DNA of 64,000 nucleotides from Desulfomicrobium apsheronum (GTDB taxonomy: Bacteria; Desulfobacterota; Desulfovibrionia; Desulfovibrionales; Desulfomicrobiaceae), in assembly GCF_900114115.1 (NCBI RefSeq), contig NZ_FORX01000004.1, positions 62,001 to 126,000 on the forward strand, read 5' to 3'. A model generated the notes under the pieces. That model was not told where the DNA came from, did no database searches, and saw nothing but the letters and a program-made list of their open reading frames with translations. Both the position numbers and the translations under genes were made by a program. The stretch's first letter is position 1. Every line of letters begins with the position of its first letter. Below are positions 45,121 through 53,934 of the stretch, in pieces.

Positions 45121-45379
45121 ACGCCCTGGGTATTTAACCCGTCAATCAAATATAATACTGAAATAATTGTTTTTTATTTTTCAGAAGGCTGTCATCTGAG
45201 AGACAAGCGGCGTACTACTTAAAAAAGTGACGAAAAAAATACAATATATTGAAATATAATGACAAATGAAAAATAACACTAGGTAGTACGTAGTTTTCGA
45301 ACAGCACCACTCTTTCTCGATTTTTCAAAGCATGATCCGTGTCGGATCGCTTGTCCCCGGGGTTCTCCGGCAGAGAAAA

Positions 45380-45453
45380 TGAGCCTTCGGTCGCATGCAA
45401 CCGTCTGTTTGGACGGCAATATGCCCGACCCGTCCATGAGGACCAAAGGCTCA
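45380..45453 (-). repeat. Imperfect inverted repeat after the zinc-ribbon gene
   Basis: TGAGCCTTCGGTC (45380-45392) pairs with GACCAAAGGCTCA (45441-45453) with one mismatch, enclosing a smaller hairpin CCGTC/GACGG. On the minus strand ATTTTCTC follows, so it may end transcription of the small gene that stops at 45465. Confidence 0.5.
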
Positions 45454-45464
45454 TCGTTCCAAAA

Positions 45465-45632
45465 TCACAAAGGCAGGCCCATGGCGATAACGGCCACGGC
45501 AACACAAACCGGAGTGATCAGAAAAGCGGCCACAAAACGCCGCAGTCGCCTCTCCTTGATACAGACGGCACACATCCCCTTGCTGTCATCGGCAAAGTAC
45601 AACCCGCATTTTGGACACGCATAGATAGTCAT
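45465..45632 (-). CDS. Small zinc-ribbon membrane protein
   Basis: A 55-residue protein: an N-terminal zinc ribbon with CPKCG and CAVC (four Cys), a basic stretch KERRLRRF, and one membrane helix (VAAFLITPVCVAVAVIAMGL). GGAGGG lies 7 bases before ATG 45632, which supports a real gene. It is too small to assign function. Confidence 0.62.
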   Translation of the reverse strand: MTIYACPKCGLYFADDSKGMCAVCIKERRLRRFVAAFLITPVCVAVAVIAMGLPL

Positions 45633-45860
45633 GAGAAAGCCCTCCATTTATTTCCCGAATGACTATCATTTTTTACGGACTTTACCATCCATTATCGATG
45701 AAAACGGTAATAAATATGCACATATACTGATATAAAAATATTAAATCATACTTATAAAAAGCAGTATATAATCATATTTACTACGTAGTTTATACTTATA
45801 AAACTGAAACGCAGCTAAAGATTTAAGTCCGTATCTGATCCCGGAGTCCACAAACACCAC

Positions 45861-46859
45861 TTATTGCCGTGAAGTCCCGGCCGGAGATTCCCCGGTGCCG
45901 ATCCCTTCAGTGTACGAGGATGACGCGTTGCCTGACAGACCTGCAAAATACGTCCGTACGTCTGTCTCTGAATCTCCATACCTGGCGTGCCATCCTGCCG
46001 GAACAGGCATTTCCTCGTAAAGCTCCACTCGCCTGGCCTCAAGCAGCCGTACGGGACGTCCCATCCATTCGGCGGCGCAGTACACGCGCCTTCCCGCATG
46101 TTCCGACAGAGCCCTCAGCCACTTCAGACCGTCCACGCAGCGCAGCAAATGGTGATCAAGGATGACGTTCCCGACGTTTTTGACCAGGCGAACGGCATTG
46201 CGCCAAGCCTGCTCGCGCTCCGCCGCGCCCAGTTGGGCGCGGTACAGAGGCGGACCAGCAGCGAGCACGGTTGTCGGCCGCCACTCGATGATGTGGTCCA
46301 CGGCGCGATCGTCCAGGAGCTGAATGTCGGAGGCATGCACGAACACACGGCCGTGACCTGTGATTCGGGTCATCATGACCGAGCCACCACGACTTTCGCA
46401 AGCGCCATGGGGATAAAGGGGCGAAAAGGAGATGTCCCCCAGATCCAACCCTTGCGCCACGCGCAGTTTAAGACCGAATATGCGCATGAGCGTATCGAAA
46501 CGCGTGCGCATGCCGGGCGAAAGCGAGGTCGCGGATGGACACCAGCAGCGCCGCAAGCCCGTGGCTGGCGGGAGATGACGGATATCCAATTGGTAGGGAT
46601 TGGCGCTTGCCAGGGGGATGTGGTCGCCGTGAAAATGGCTGACGACAACGTCCGTGGCCGTTCTGAGCTCAGCCAGGATCCGCCTTCTGACCGCGATTCC
46701 CATGGCGATCTGCAAGGGATGCGGCAGCAGTCCGTGGCGGACGTAGCCAAGGGCTATGCCGGGATCGATGACGATGCGCCGCCCCGGCGTTTCGACCACG
46801 CAACACAGGCCGCGAACCCCCAAGGATTCCGTGCCGAGTATGTCGATAGTCATACCCAT
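45861..46859 (-). CDS. Metallo-beta-lactamase-fold hydrolase
   Basis: A 332-residue MBL-fold protein. The metal motif HFHGDH is at about 75-80 after the strand DVVVSH. Later segments GHGRVFVHASDIQLLDD and VILDHHLLRC fit the further ligands. The family has diverse substrates (nucleic acids, lactones, phosphoesters). GGAG is 7 bases before ATG 46859; the 56 residues upstream in frame lack a start signal. Its GC content is higher than the surrounding AT-rich DNA. Confidence 0.8.
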   Translation of the reverse strand: MGMTIDILGTESLGVRGLCCVVETPGRRIVIDPGIALGYVRHGLLPHPLQIAMGIAVRRRILAELRTATDVVVSHFHGDHIPLASANPYQLDIRHLPPATGLRRCWCPSATSLSPGMRTRFDTLMRIFGLKLRVAQGLDLGDISFSPLYPHGACESRGGSVMMTRITGHGRVFVHASDIQLLDDRAVDHIIEWRPTTVLAAGPPLYRAQLGAAEREQAWRNAVRLVKNVGNVILDHHLLRCVDGLKWLRALSEHAGRRVYCAAEWMGRPVRLLEARRVELYEEMPVPAGWHARYGDSETDVRTYFAGLSGNASSSYTEGIGTGESPAGTSRQ

Positions 46860-47779
46860 GGCCAGGCTCCGCCGTATTGCCCATGTTTCGGCTGACCGGA
46901 CTTGAGCGCCCCCGCAGCATTTTCGATCATGAAATCCCGCTCTCTTGGCAACGCTAAAATTGATAAGACATCCGTGGCCAAATGCCCAGACGGCCGGCAC
47001 GGCAAGCCGTGATCCGAGCCTTCTCAATGAAAAATTTCAGACAGGACCAGAAACATACAAAACAAAATTACGCATAAAAAGAAGTAGTTTTTTTCATAAA
47101 AAATTGAAAATATTAAAAAAAAAATATCGCATTAAGCATATTATTGATGCAATGATTTTTTTTTGTTAAATCAAATACAATACTCATTATTACCATTGAC
47201 ATCCATTCATAAATAAGTATTTGATAAAATCATTGATATTTTTCATTCATTTATAATTTTTTGCATATTTTTTTTATCACTGCGTTCAGTGTATGTAATA
47301 AAAAAACGATTCGACCGGGCGCACCATCATGTTCGTTCGTCCAACCCATCTGAAAGCTTCCACCTGTGAATCCACGATCCCTCTTCGTGAGCAGTCGCCA
47401 CACATTTGCCCGAAAACAGCCTTGCCGCCCGAGCAAAAACCGGTCGCAGCTCCTGACACTGACGTCATGAATTTCACCATGACGTCCGCATCTCAAAGCT
47501 GACCCACTAAAACGCGAGATAGGGCCAAGCCATGGCTGCCGACAACCGCCAACTCTTTGCTCATCCGCGAAACGGGAGATGGGAACCATGATAAAACAGT
47601 ATCACACTGGAGGTGGAAGATGAAAAACATTTCATTCATTTATACTGAAAACATGAATGTTTAAAACAAAGTTATTTGTTTTAAACACAAACAGTCATGA
47701 GTAAACTCAAAATTTAAATCATATAACAAGACTCACCACGAATTTAATACATACGTAATAATTATTGGAGGAATACAAA
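46860..47779. other. AT-rich intergenic stretch with a GC-rich patch
   Basis: No supported gene. Bases 47040-47280 and 47600-47770 are strongly AT-rich. A GC-richer island at about 47300-47590 has an open minus-strand frame without start signal or known motif, and contains a TGGGTCAGCTTTGAGATG-like string that could be the eroded end of an insertion element. Confidence 0.4.
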
Positions 47780-48193
47780 ATGCTAAAACATATACTTATC
47801 CTAATTATTTTCTGTTTTCCAATAAATGTTTTTGCCGAAGAAGCAAATTACATAGTCATCAATCAAGGATCAGAGTCTCGTTGCATGTCGGCCTTATCAA
47901 ATGATAAATTTTGCGAGGACGATTATAAAGGAAATTATTATCTTGGAACTGGCGATTGCGTAACTATTGAAGATGATCGTGTTAACAGCGGCCACTTGAT
48001 ATTGCGTGCGGATTGCCTAGGATTACACTGCCCATTGTATCGTTTTAGTAAATATATATACGTATATGGAAAAAATCCTGACTCTCCAGAACCTGTACTC
48101 GGAACCGTAACTTTTTTATCAGACGGCTCACGCATCAACCAAATGATTTGGCTACATGATTCCAAGCAGTCATTTTTCCCTCTACGCAAATAA
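47780..48193 (+). CDS. Secreted small hypothetical protein
   Basis: A 137-residue protein with a clear signal peptide (MLKHILILIIFCFPINVFAEE, cleavage likely after VFA) and a mature part with six cysteines, suggesting disulfide bonds in the periplasm. GGAGGAA lies 8 bases before ATG 47780. The gene is AT-rich like its surroundings, a sign of transfer. I recognise no family. Confidence 0.72.
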   Translation: MLKHILILIIFCFPINVFAEEANYIVINQGSESRCMSALSNDKFCEDDYKGNYYLGTGDCVTIEDDRVNSGHLILRADCLGLHCPLYRFSKYIYVYGKNPDSPEPVLGTVTFLSDGSRINQMIWLHDSKQSFFPLRK

Positions 48194-48284
48194 AACAACT
48201 TAATTTACATCAAAAACTCCATGAGAGCTGTTATGAATTCATCTATACAAATAATCCAATTAATTTATTCACAAGGAGATTATT

Positions 48285-49331
48285 ATGCGCAAATTCATGC
48301 ATTTAATTTTCTTCAGTGTTATCGCAATGCTCTGCTTGCATGTTCAGGCGCAGGCAGATTCTTGTTTCAAGATGATCAACATTGACTCCGAGGACAGCGC
48401 TTCGTTTTTTGCTTACAGTGTCAACGCTGATGGCCAGGTGGTCGGAGAACGCTGGTGCGCATCTCAAAGTCGGGCATCACTTTGGGACCCCGCCAACGGA
48501 ATGAGAGATCTCGGTATTCTTCCGGGTGCGATCAGCAGCACTGCGTACGGCATCAACAGCCAGGGGAATGTCGTGGGCGGTTGCAGCACTCCCGAAGGCA
48601 AGCAGGCTTTTCTGTGGGATTCCGTAAACGGCATGAGGGATCTTGGAAATCTTCCCGGCGGGACCCACAGCGTCGCTTACGACATCAACAGTCACGGCCA
48701 GGTGGTCGGTTACAGCGGCATCCCCTCGAAAAAGAGCGCTTTTCTTTGGGATCCGGCAACAGGAATGAAGGAACTGGGAAACCTCAAGGGAGGAAATCAG
48801 AGCAGGGCCTACGGCATCAACGACCACGGTCAGGTTGTGGGATTTAGCGGCAATTCGGCATGGGGCCGGGCATTTCTATGGGACGAAACATCCGGGATGA
48901 AGGACCTGGGCTGCCTCCCTGGTGGAACCGAAAGCAAGTCATACGGCATAAACAACAGCGGTCAGGTGGTAGGATTCAGCTCCACTCCTGCGGGAAACAG
49001 AGCCTTCCTGTGGGATCCGGCCAGCGGAATGAAGGATCTGGGAACGCTCCCCGGCGGAATTGAAAGCAGGGCCTTCAAAATCACGGACGATGGAATCGTG
49101 GTTGGGTTCAGCGTCTGTTCCTCCGGGCACAGGGCGTTTATCTGGGATTCCGTAAACGGGATGCGGGATTTGAACGTCCTGCTTGAAGAGGAGTGTAATA
49201 AGGAGGGACGCTTATTGACCGATGCCCGAGCCATCAGAAAAGACAGAACGGGCAATACACTCATCGCCACCCGGCATTGCAATGGCTGCTGCATTGTCGA
49301 AAACGTCATGATGAGCAGCCTTGGAAACTGA
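48285..49331 (+). CDS. Secreted HAF-repeat protein
   Basis: A 348-residue protein: signal peptide (residues 1-24, ending VQAQA), then six tandem repeats of about 46 residues. Each repeat follows the pattern AYGIN-x-x-GQVVG ... RAFLWD-x-x-x-GM-x-DLG-x-LPGG. These are HAF (extracellular) repeats, likely forming a beta-propeller or solenoid. A Cys-rich end (CNGCCIVE) follows. AAGGAG precedes the ATG. The role is unknown; it may be adhesive or binding. It lies next to the other secreted gene, upstream of the CRISPR remnant. Confidence 0.85.
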   Translation: MRKFMHLIFFSVIAMLCLHVQAQADSCFKMINIDSEDSASFFAYSVNADGQVVGERWCASQSRASLWDPANGMRDLGILPGAISSTAYGINSQGNVVGGCSTPEGKQAFLWDSVNGMRDLGNLPGGTHSVAYDINSHGQVVGYSGIPSKKSAFLWDPATGMKELGNLKGGNQSRAYGINDHGQVVGFSGNSAWGRAFLWDETSGMKDLGCLPGGTESKSYGINNSGQVVGFSSTPAGNRAFLWDPASGMKDLGTLPGGIESRAFKITDDGIVVGFSVCSSGHRAFIWDSVNGMRDLNVLLEEECNKEGRLLTDARAIRKDRTGNTLIATRHCNGCCIVENVMMSSLGN

Positions 49332-49364
49332 AGTCAGGGCGCCTTGAATTCCTGTGGCGTTTAG

Positions 49365-49396
49365 AATCAGCCCCGGTTTTCACACCGGGGCTGATT
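49365..49396 (+). terminator. Hairpin after the HAF-repeat gene
   Basis: AATCAGCCCCGGT (49365-49377) pairs with ACCGGGGCTGATT (49384-49396) perfectly over 13 bp. Only a short T-containing tail follows. It can act on both strands, also stopping the CRISPR transcript. Confidence 0.75.
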
Positions 49397-49443
49397 TGTC
49401 CGGAGTAAGACAACAGCATGAAACTAATCAGAGTATGCAATAA

Positions 49444-49536
49444 GTTTCAATCCACACCCCCCTTGAAGGGGCGACTCCGGACCGGCGTACCCGCCTCCAT
49501 CAAAGTTTCAATCCACGCTCCTTGTTGTGAAGCGAC
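49444..49536 (-). CRISPR. Two-repeat type I-C CRISPR array remnant
   Basis: Two 32-base repeats (49444-49475 and 49505-49536) flank one 29-base spacer (49476-49504). Read on the minus strand they begin GTCGC and end GTGGATTGAAAC, as I-C repeats do. The first repeat keeps its stem (CCCCCTT/AAGGGG); the second is decayed inside (GCTCCTTGTTGTGAAGC). The spacer is shorter than the usual 34-36. The array follows cas7 directly on the same strand. Confidence 0.82.
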
Positions 49537-49611
49537 ATTTTCAGTGCGAACGCATTCACCTCCTCATTGTGAAACGCAACAGCGGCACTGACCGGGAACA
49601 CGCGTTTCAAG

Positions 49612-50490
49612 CTACAGTTTTTCAAGCAAGGTGACACTACCTGGAAGATCTTTTTTAATATGCAGCCTGTAGTCGGCATAGGAACGGGCTGGCACCGCTT
49701 CGGCCCCACCAACGGACTCAACCGTGATTGTGTTGAACAGCACATGCGCGTGGGCGTTGCCCAATTTATTGTCATGTCTGAAAATGAAAAGCTTTCTGGC
49801 GGCCATTTTGCCACGAGCGGCTGAACGGTCGTGTTCGAACATGTTCAGGAGAGACTCCCACAGCAAGGCCACATCCTCTTCGGAAAATCCGGTCTGAGCG
49901 GCCAGGGCGGCAGAGACGAAGCCCTCCATGCGGTACAGCGCATAGGGCACGACATACTTGCTGCCCATGGTCCTGTTTTCTCCGTGCTGCACGTCAGCCT
50001 CTTTGCTCGTGGTCACGGCCATGCGGATGATCTTGACCTCCTGAGGGACAATGGCATCAACGCTGCGGGCGAAAGTGAACTGCACCGGACCGCGCACCTG
50101 ACCACAGTTCACCTCGGTGGTCATGACCGCTCCGAAACTGCGGACGTCATAAAAATTTGCACACATCCACTCCGTGAGCCGTCTTGAATCGTCGCCGCAT
50201 TTTGGCGGTTTCCTGCTCTGCGGCTCAAGATCGCAGGCCGTATAGGCCATACGGTGCTGGTCGTTGAGGACGGCTTTTTCGCGGACATAGATATTGAAAC
50301 CTTCCTGACCGCCTTTGCGCAACTCCACGTAATTGCGCACTTTTCGCTTCAGACACACGTCCGTAACCAGGCCAAATCCGGTCTCGGGGTCTATGCGCGG
50401 CATGTTGCCAGCATCCGGGTCGCCGTTGGGATTGCCAAATTCCACGTCGAAGAAAAAGACAAAATCATATCGATTATCAATGATACCCAT
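49612..50490 (-). CDS. cas7: Type I-C Cascade backbone protein Cas7 (Csd2)
   Basis: A 292-residue Cas7c that coats the crRNA in the type I-C effector. The start segment RYDFVFFFDVEFGNPNGDPDAGN (in parts) and the later FYDVRSFGAV and GPVQFTFARSVD are diagnostic. Its length is full. ATG 50490 has AGGAG 7 bases before it and overlaps the cas8c end by 14 bases. Downstream comes the array remnant, not cas4, as would be expected. Confidence 0.94.
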   Translation of the reverse strand: MGIIDNRYDFVFFFDVEFGNPNGDPDAGNMPRIDPETGFGLVTDVCLKRKVRNYVELRKGGQEGFNIYVREKAVLNDQHRMAYTACDLEPQSRKPPKCGDDSRRLTEWMCANFYDVRSFGAVMTTEVNCGQVRGPVQFTFARSVDAIVPQEVKIIRMAVTTSKEADVQHGENRTMGSKYVVPYALYRMEGFVSAALAAQTGFSEEDVALLWESLLNMFEHDRSAARGKMAARKLFIFRHDNKLGNAHAHVLFNTITVESVGGAEAVPARSYADYRLHIKKDLPGSVTLLEKL

Positions 50491-52270
50491 GCGAAGGCTC
50501 CTGATTGATTTTTCCGTGGCAAACATTCTTTTGCTGATAATAACCTATATTGAAAATTCCTTGCTCCAGCAGGGTGAGATGAGCCGGAAAAGTGTCGATG
50601 CCCTGCAGTACGTCACGAATTTTTTTGGTGTACGCATTTTCGAATACGCCTTTCTTGAAATGCTGCCGGGAACACCGCAAAAGTTCAGGAAAAACACGGG
50701 AAGGGGTTGCGGAAGCGACATTGAAGTATCGGTCACGAAACGCTCCGCCAAGCTCATACCCCAATACGCCCTGCTGCTTCTTTTCCAATATCGCAAACAA
50801 TCGGCCCAGAAGATAAGGGCTGTCTGTCCGCGCTTCATCAAGAGATTCACGAATGTCACCCGCAATTTCAGGATGATTGCGCAGAAGACAGGCTTTCAGC
50901 GTGGCAGCTCGCAGGTATGTGACCTGCCTGTCCGTACGGATTCGGCTCAGCACGATGGAAAACAGAGATTTCGGATAGCAGGATCCGGTCAGGATGCTGC
51001 GAACGAGGGCACCACCGAGGATGGGCGGAATGGTGTCGAACTCATTGCCATGCGGACTTTTTCGGCCCTGATGGCTCGCCGTCGCGCAGAGCAACTGCCG
51101 GATGGAAGGAAGTCTTGGCTGCGAATCGTATTGCCTTTCGATGGCAAGGGCCGCGTAATGCCGGGCCACCGCATGCACGAGCTCGCCGAGAGGACTGCAA
51201 TGCCAGAAACGGACCACGAGGCGCGCCCTGTTCGCCTGAAGCCCGAGGATATGGCACTGGCTCTCCAGCTCCCCGTCGCCAAGCGAACCAGGCCCCGACT
51301 CTGCCTTGCTCAGGGCCATGAGCATTTCTCGGACCGCTTGCGCGGTCATTGCGCCCGTTGCGCGTGAACACTGCTCTTCACCTGAAGCGTCATCCGCGGC
51401 CTGCGGCAACATCAGCGTACGTATCGCGTCTTCCGCTCCGGGCGAGTCCGCCCAGAAGACGGTTGTCGTGCCGCCAATCTGGATGCTATGCCCGTTGTCC
51501 TTGTGGAGCAGATGATTGAGCGCAGTCGTGTAGGCAAAGGCGGCCTCTTCACCTACCGGAGCGTTGTAACTCTGCTCCTTGCCATAGGAAGAGAACGCAT
51601 CCTTATTGAACGAGACAAGAGCCGCGCCTGTGGTTTGCGAGTCCTTGACCTCTTTCAAGGGCTGATGAATCCGGGCGATGTTTTGCACACAACCCGTGAC
51701 AAGACATTTTGCCTTGATCTTGAACTTGTTCTGGCCCCAATTCAGCCAGTTTTTTTCCCAGTATTTCCGAAAAGCCGGTCTTTCATGGACCAGACAGGAA
51801 TCGCCCTGCAGTTTGAAAGCGATGATCCCCGAGATGACAGCGTCCTGGTGCTCCCAGTCCGAAACCGTCCTCGGATTCCAATCCCGCAGGAATTTTAGCA
51901 CGGCAAGAATGCCCACATCCTGCGTCGCGTTGCCCAATTCCTCGACGATGTCGCGAAATGCCCGTCCATGCTCTGGAGCCAGCCTGTCACCTTCGATGCC
52001 CAGAGAATATTTCGCCTTGTCCACAAGAACATACGCGGCGACATTCGATTTCCGGCATGCGGCTTCCAGCGTCCACGGAACCAAGCTTCGCTGACCGCTG
52101 CCCCCGCTTTTACCGCTCTCGCCAAGAGAAATGACCCGCTCCAGTTTCCCCTGTTCCGAAATTTCTACAACATGGGTGATGCGCTGATACGTGTACCCCG
52201 GAAGGGGAATGCCGAAGCGCCCGTCATTCACCATCCGCTGGTAGTATTCATGGAGCGCGGAGAGAATCAT
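50477..52270 (-). CDS. cas8c: Type I-C Cascade large subunit Cas8c (Csd1)
   Basis: A 597-residue Cas8c that recognises the PAM in type I-C. N-terminal MILSALHEYYQRM and the segments GQRSLVPW, ACRKSNVAAYVLVDKAKY are typical, as is the later helical region with CSPLGELVHAVARHY. Its length is normal and no stop or frameshift is visible. In I-C systems an internal start within this gene usually yields Cas11c as well; I did not resolve one. It overlaps cas5c by 4 bases. Confidence 0.94.
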   Translation of the reverse strand: MILSALHEYYQRMVNDGRFGIPLPGYTYQRITHVVEISEQGKLERVISLGESGKSGGSGQRSLVPWTLEAACRKSNVAAYVLVDKAKYSLGIEGDRLAPEHGRAFRDIVEELGNATQDVGILAVLKFLRDWNPRTVSDWEHQDAVISGIIAFKLQGDSCLVHERPAFRKYWEKNWLNWGQNKFKIKAKCLVTGCVQNIARIHQPLKEVKDSQTTGAALVSFNKDAFSSYGKEQSYNAPVGEEAAFAYTTALNHLLHKDNGHSIQIGGTTTVFWADSPGAEDAIRTLMLPQAADDASGEEQCSRATGAMTAQAVREMLMALSKAESGPGSLGDGELESQCHILGLQANRARLVVRFWHCSPLGELVHAVARHYAALAIERQYDSQPRLPSIRQLLCATASHQGRKSPHGNEFDTIPPILGGALVRSILTGSCYPKSLFSIVLSRIRTDRQVTYLRAATLKACLLRNHPEIAGDIRESLDEARTDSPYLLGRLFAILEKKQQGVLGYELGGAFRDRYFNVASATPSRVFPELLRCSRQHFKKGVFENAYTKKIRDVLQGIDTFPAHLTLLEQGIFNIGYYQQKNVCHGKINQEPSHGYH

Positions 52271-52932
52271 TGACGCGACTCCTTCCAGTATCTGGCCACT
52301 TCAATGACGCCGCCTTCGATGCGCGGGTGATAAAAGAGAGGAGTCATATCATCGCTGAAGTCGATGTCGTAAAGCATCACTCCCAGATCACGCGAGGGGT
52401 GATCCCACAATTTGGAGACAGGCATCGTGCCTTCCAGCAACTCAAAATGCGCTGGAAACTCCCGGCATCCCAGATATGGACGATGGAAGCATTTTCCAGT
52501 TCGCGCGCGACGATTGAAGCAGTCCAGATGCTTGCCAAAACTGTCATCGGGTCCCGCCCTTTCAGTCAGTTCGAAACGGGCCTCGATAACATACGCGACA
52601 TTGCGCAGCACCAGCGAGGTTCGCTGCTGACGAACACGGACATCGTTGGCGACAAGCTCCAGGGGCTTTTTGTGCTTCAGGGCCTGCACTACCTTGTCCT
52701 TGGAAACGGTCTCGCCGACCTCGTTTCTTCGGATGGAATCGAACACGATCGGATTGAGCACGCCAATCCTGATCACCACCCAACGTATCGCCGGTTTCCA
52801 ATATATCGCTTCAAGAATGCCACGCGCCGCAGAAGGAGTCATTACCTCATAACTGACTCGCTCCACCTTCATTTCGGGGCGTGTGAAGCATGCGTATTCA
52901 CCCCAAACCAACAATCGTATCCCATGGGCCAT
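52267..52932 (-). CDS. cas5c: Type I-C crRNA-processing protein Cas5c
   Basis: A 221-residue Cas5d/Cas5c RAMP protein, which in type I-C replaces Cas6 and cuts pre-crRNA. MAHGIRLLVWGEYACFTRPEM (in parts), then RVSYEVMTPSAARGILEAIYW matches the family start and carries the Tyr (about 44) of the active site. It ends with the C-terminal strand FYHPRIEGGVIEV. AGGTGAG precedes the ATG. No cas3 precedes it: the upstream kilobase is non-coding. Confidence 0.93.
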   Translation of the reverse strand: MAHGIRLLVWGEYACFTRPEMKVERVSYEVMTPSAARGILEAIYWKPAIRWVVIRIGVLNPIVFDSIRRNEVGETVSKDKVVQALKHKKPLELVANDVRVRQQRTSLVLRNVAYVIEARFELTERAGPDDSFGKHLDCFNRRARTGKCFHRPYLGCREFPAHFELLEGTMPVSKLWDHPSRDLGVMLYDIDFSDDMTPLFYHPRIEGGVIEVARYWKESRQ

Positions 52933-53934
52933 TGCTCACCTGCGACGATTACAGGGTTTGCCGAGGGGTCGAACGTCTTTTTGTGCCGCGCGTTCAAGTA
53001 TTTATTACGCAAAATTTGAAACGATAAAAAAATGAATATAAAAATCAAATCTATAAAATCATACTTATTTACTATATAAATAAATGAATAAATCAAAATA
53101 ATATTATAACGGTTCAATTTAATGAAAAAAAATTATATTTGTTTTCGATTATAGCACAAACAAAAAAATTAAGACAAGATTATTGTCGCGTCATACATTT
53201 AGTGCGCATTTACTGTGAATAAAATTTGTTATCAAAACGACAGCAAAGATTGTCATACAAAGATTTTGAAATAGAATGTATCGTATTTTTAAATAACCAA
53301 CCTTCAAAATCCAAGACGTCGCGCCCGGCACAGAATTGTGCAGGTAGTCTCGGAAAATCAGGCCGTCACTGTCGGCAGGATTGAAATGCTTGATTTAAGG
53401 GAAGTCCCAAGAGAATCGAACGGTCCGAAGTTTTCCGGCAGATCAGGCCCAAGTCGAATGTAAAGTTCGCCGAATGAATGCGTTGAAGCACCTTACATCA
53501 TATGGATAAAGCGGCAGGACCGAAGCCCTGCTCCTTGCCAGTGAGCAACTCCATAAATGCGGATCTACTGTTCATGGTACATGCCTCCTTATTGGGGTCA
53601 TAATCCATAAACACTGCACTCCGCATACCACACCGACAACCAGCTCTTTTCATTCATCTCTTTAATGTATTGAAATTTTACCAGGGAACCTACTGTAACA
53701 ATTATCGACGCGAGAAGCCCGCGATGAATGCAGTCAGGATAAATTGAAACACCAATTCAAAGAATTACATGAATATATGCTGCTGTAAGAAATTCCAACA
53801 GACACTGTTGCTTTTAGCCTTAAAGCCCCAGCGAGGGCACTCGGGCATGGGTGCTCCGCCGCGATTTCGTTCATGGAGCGGCTCTTGTAACGGCATGACT
53901 CCCTGAAAAGCAGAGCCAGGTTCAACCGGCACCG
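52933..53934. other. Non-coding AT-rich kilobase upstream of cas5c
   Basis: There is no supported gene. The first 350 bases are AT-rich; 53300-53550 and 53800-53930 are GC-richer and contain only short frames without ribosome sites. This is where cas3 would normally lie in a type I-C operon. I see no Cas3 motif remnant by eye. Confidence 0.6.

Larger units (their letters stand above)
44954..45464. other. AT-rich stretch without a convincing gene
   Basis: No reading frame here has a ribosome site and coding-like composition. The stretch holds the long perfect stem-loop at 45079-45120 and an imperfect inverted repeat at 45380-45453. Confidence 0.6.

Noticed and set aside
45339-45662. Plus-strand frame of 107 codons over the zinc-ribbon gene
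   Set aside because: No ribosome site; the opposite strand has a good one and a clear CxxC pattern.
53734-53925. Minus-strand frame of 63 codons beside the GT4 gene
   Set aside because: No ribosome site, no motif, and composition unlike a protein gene.
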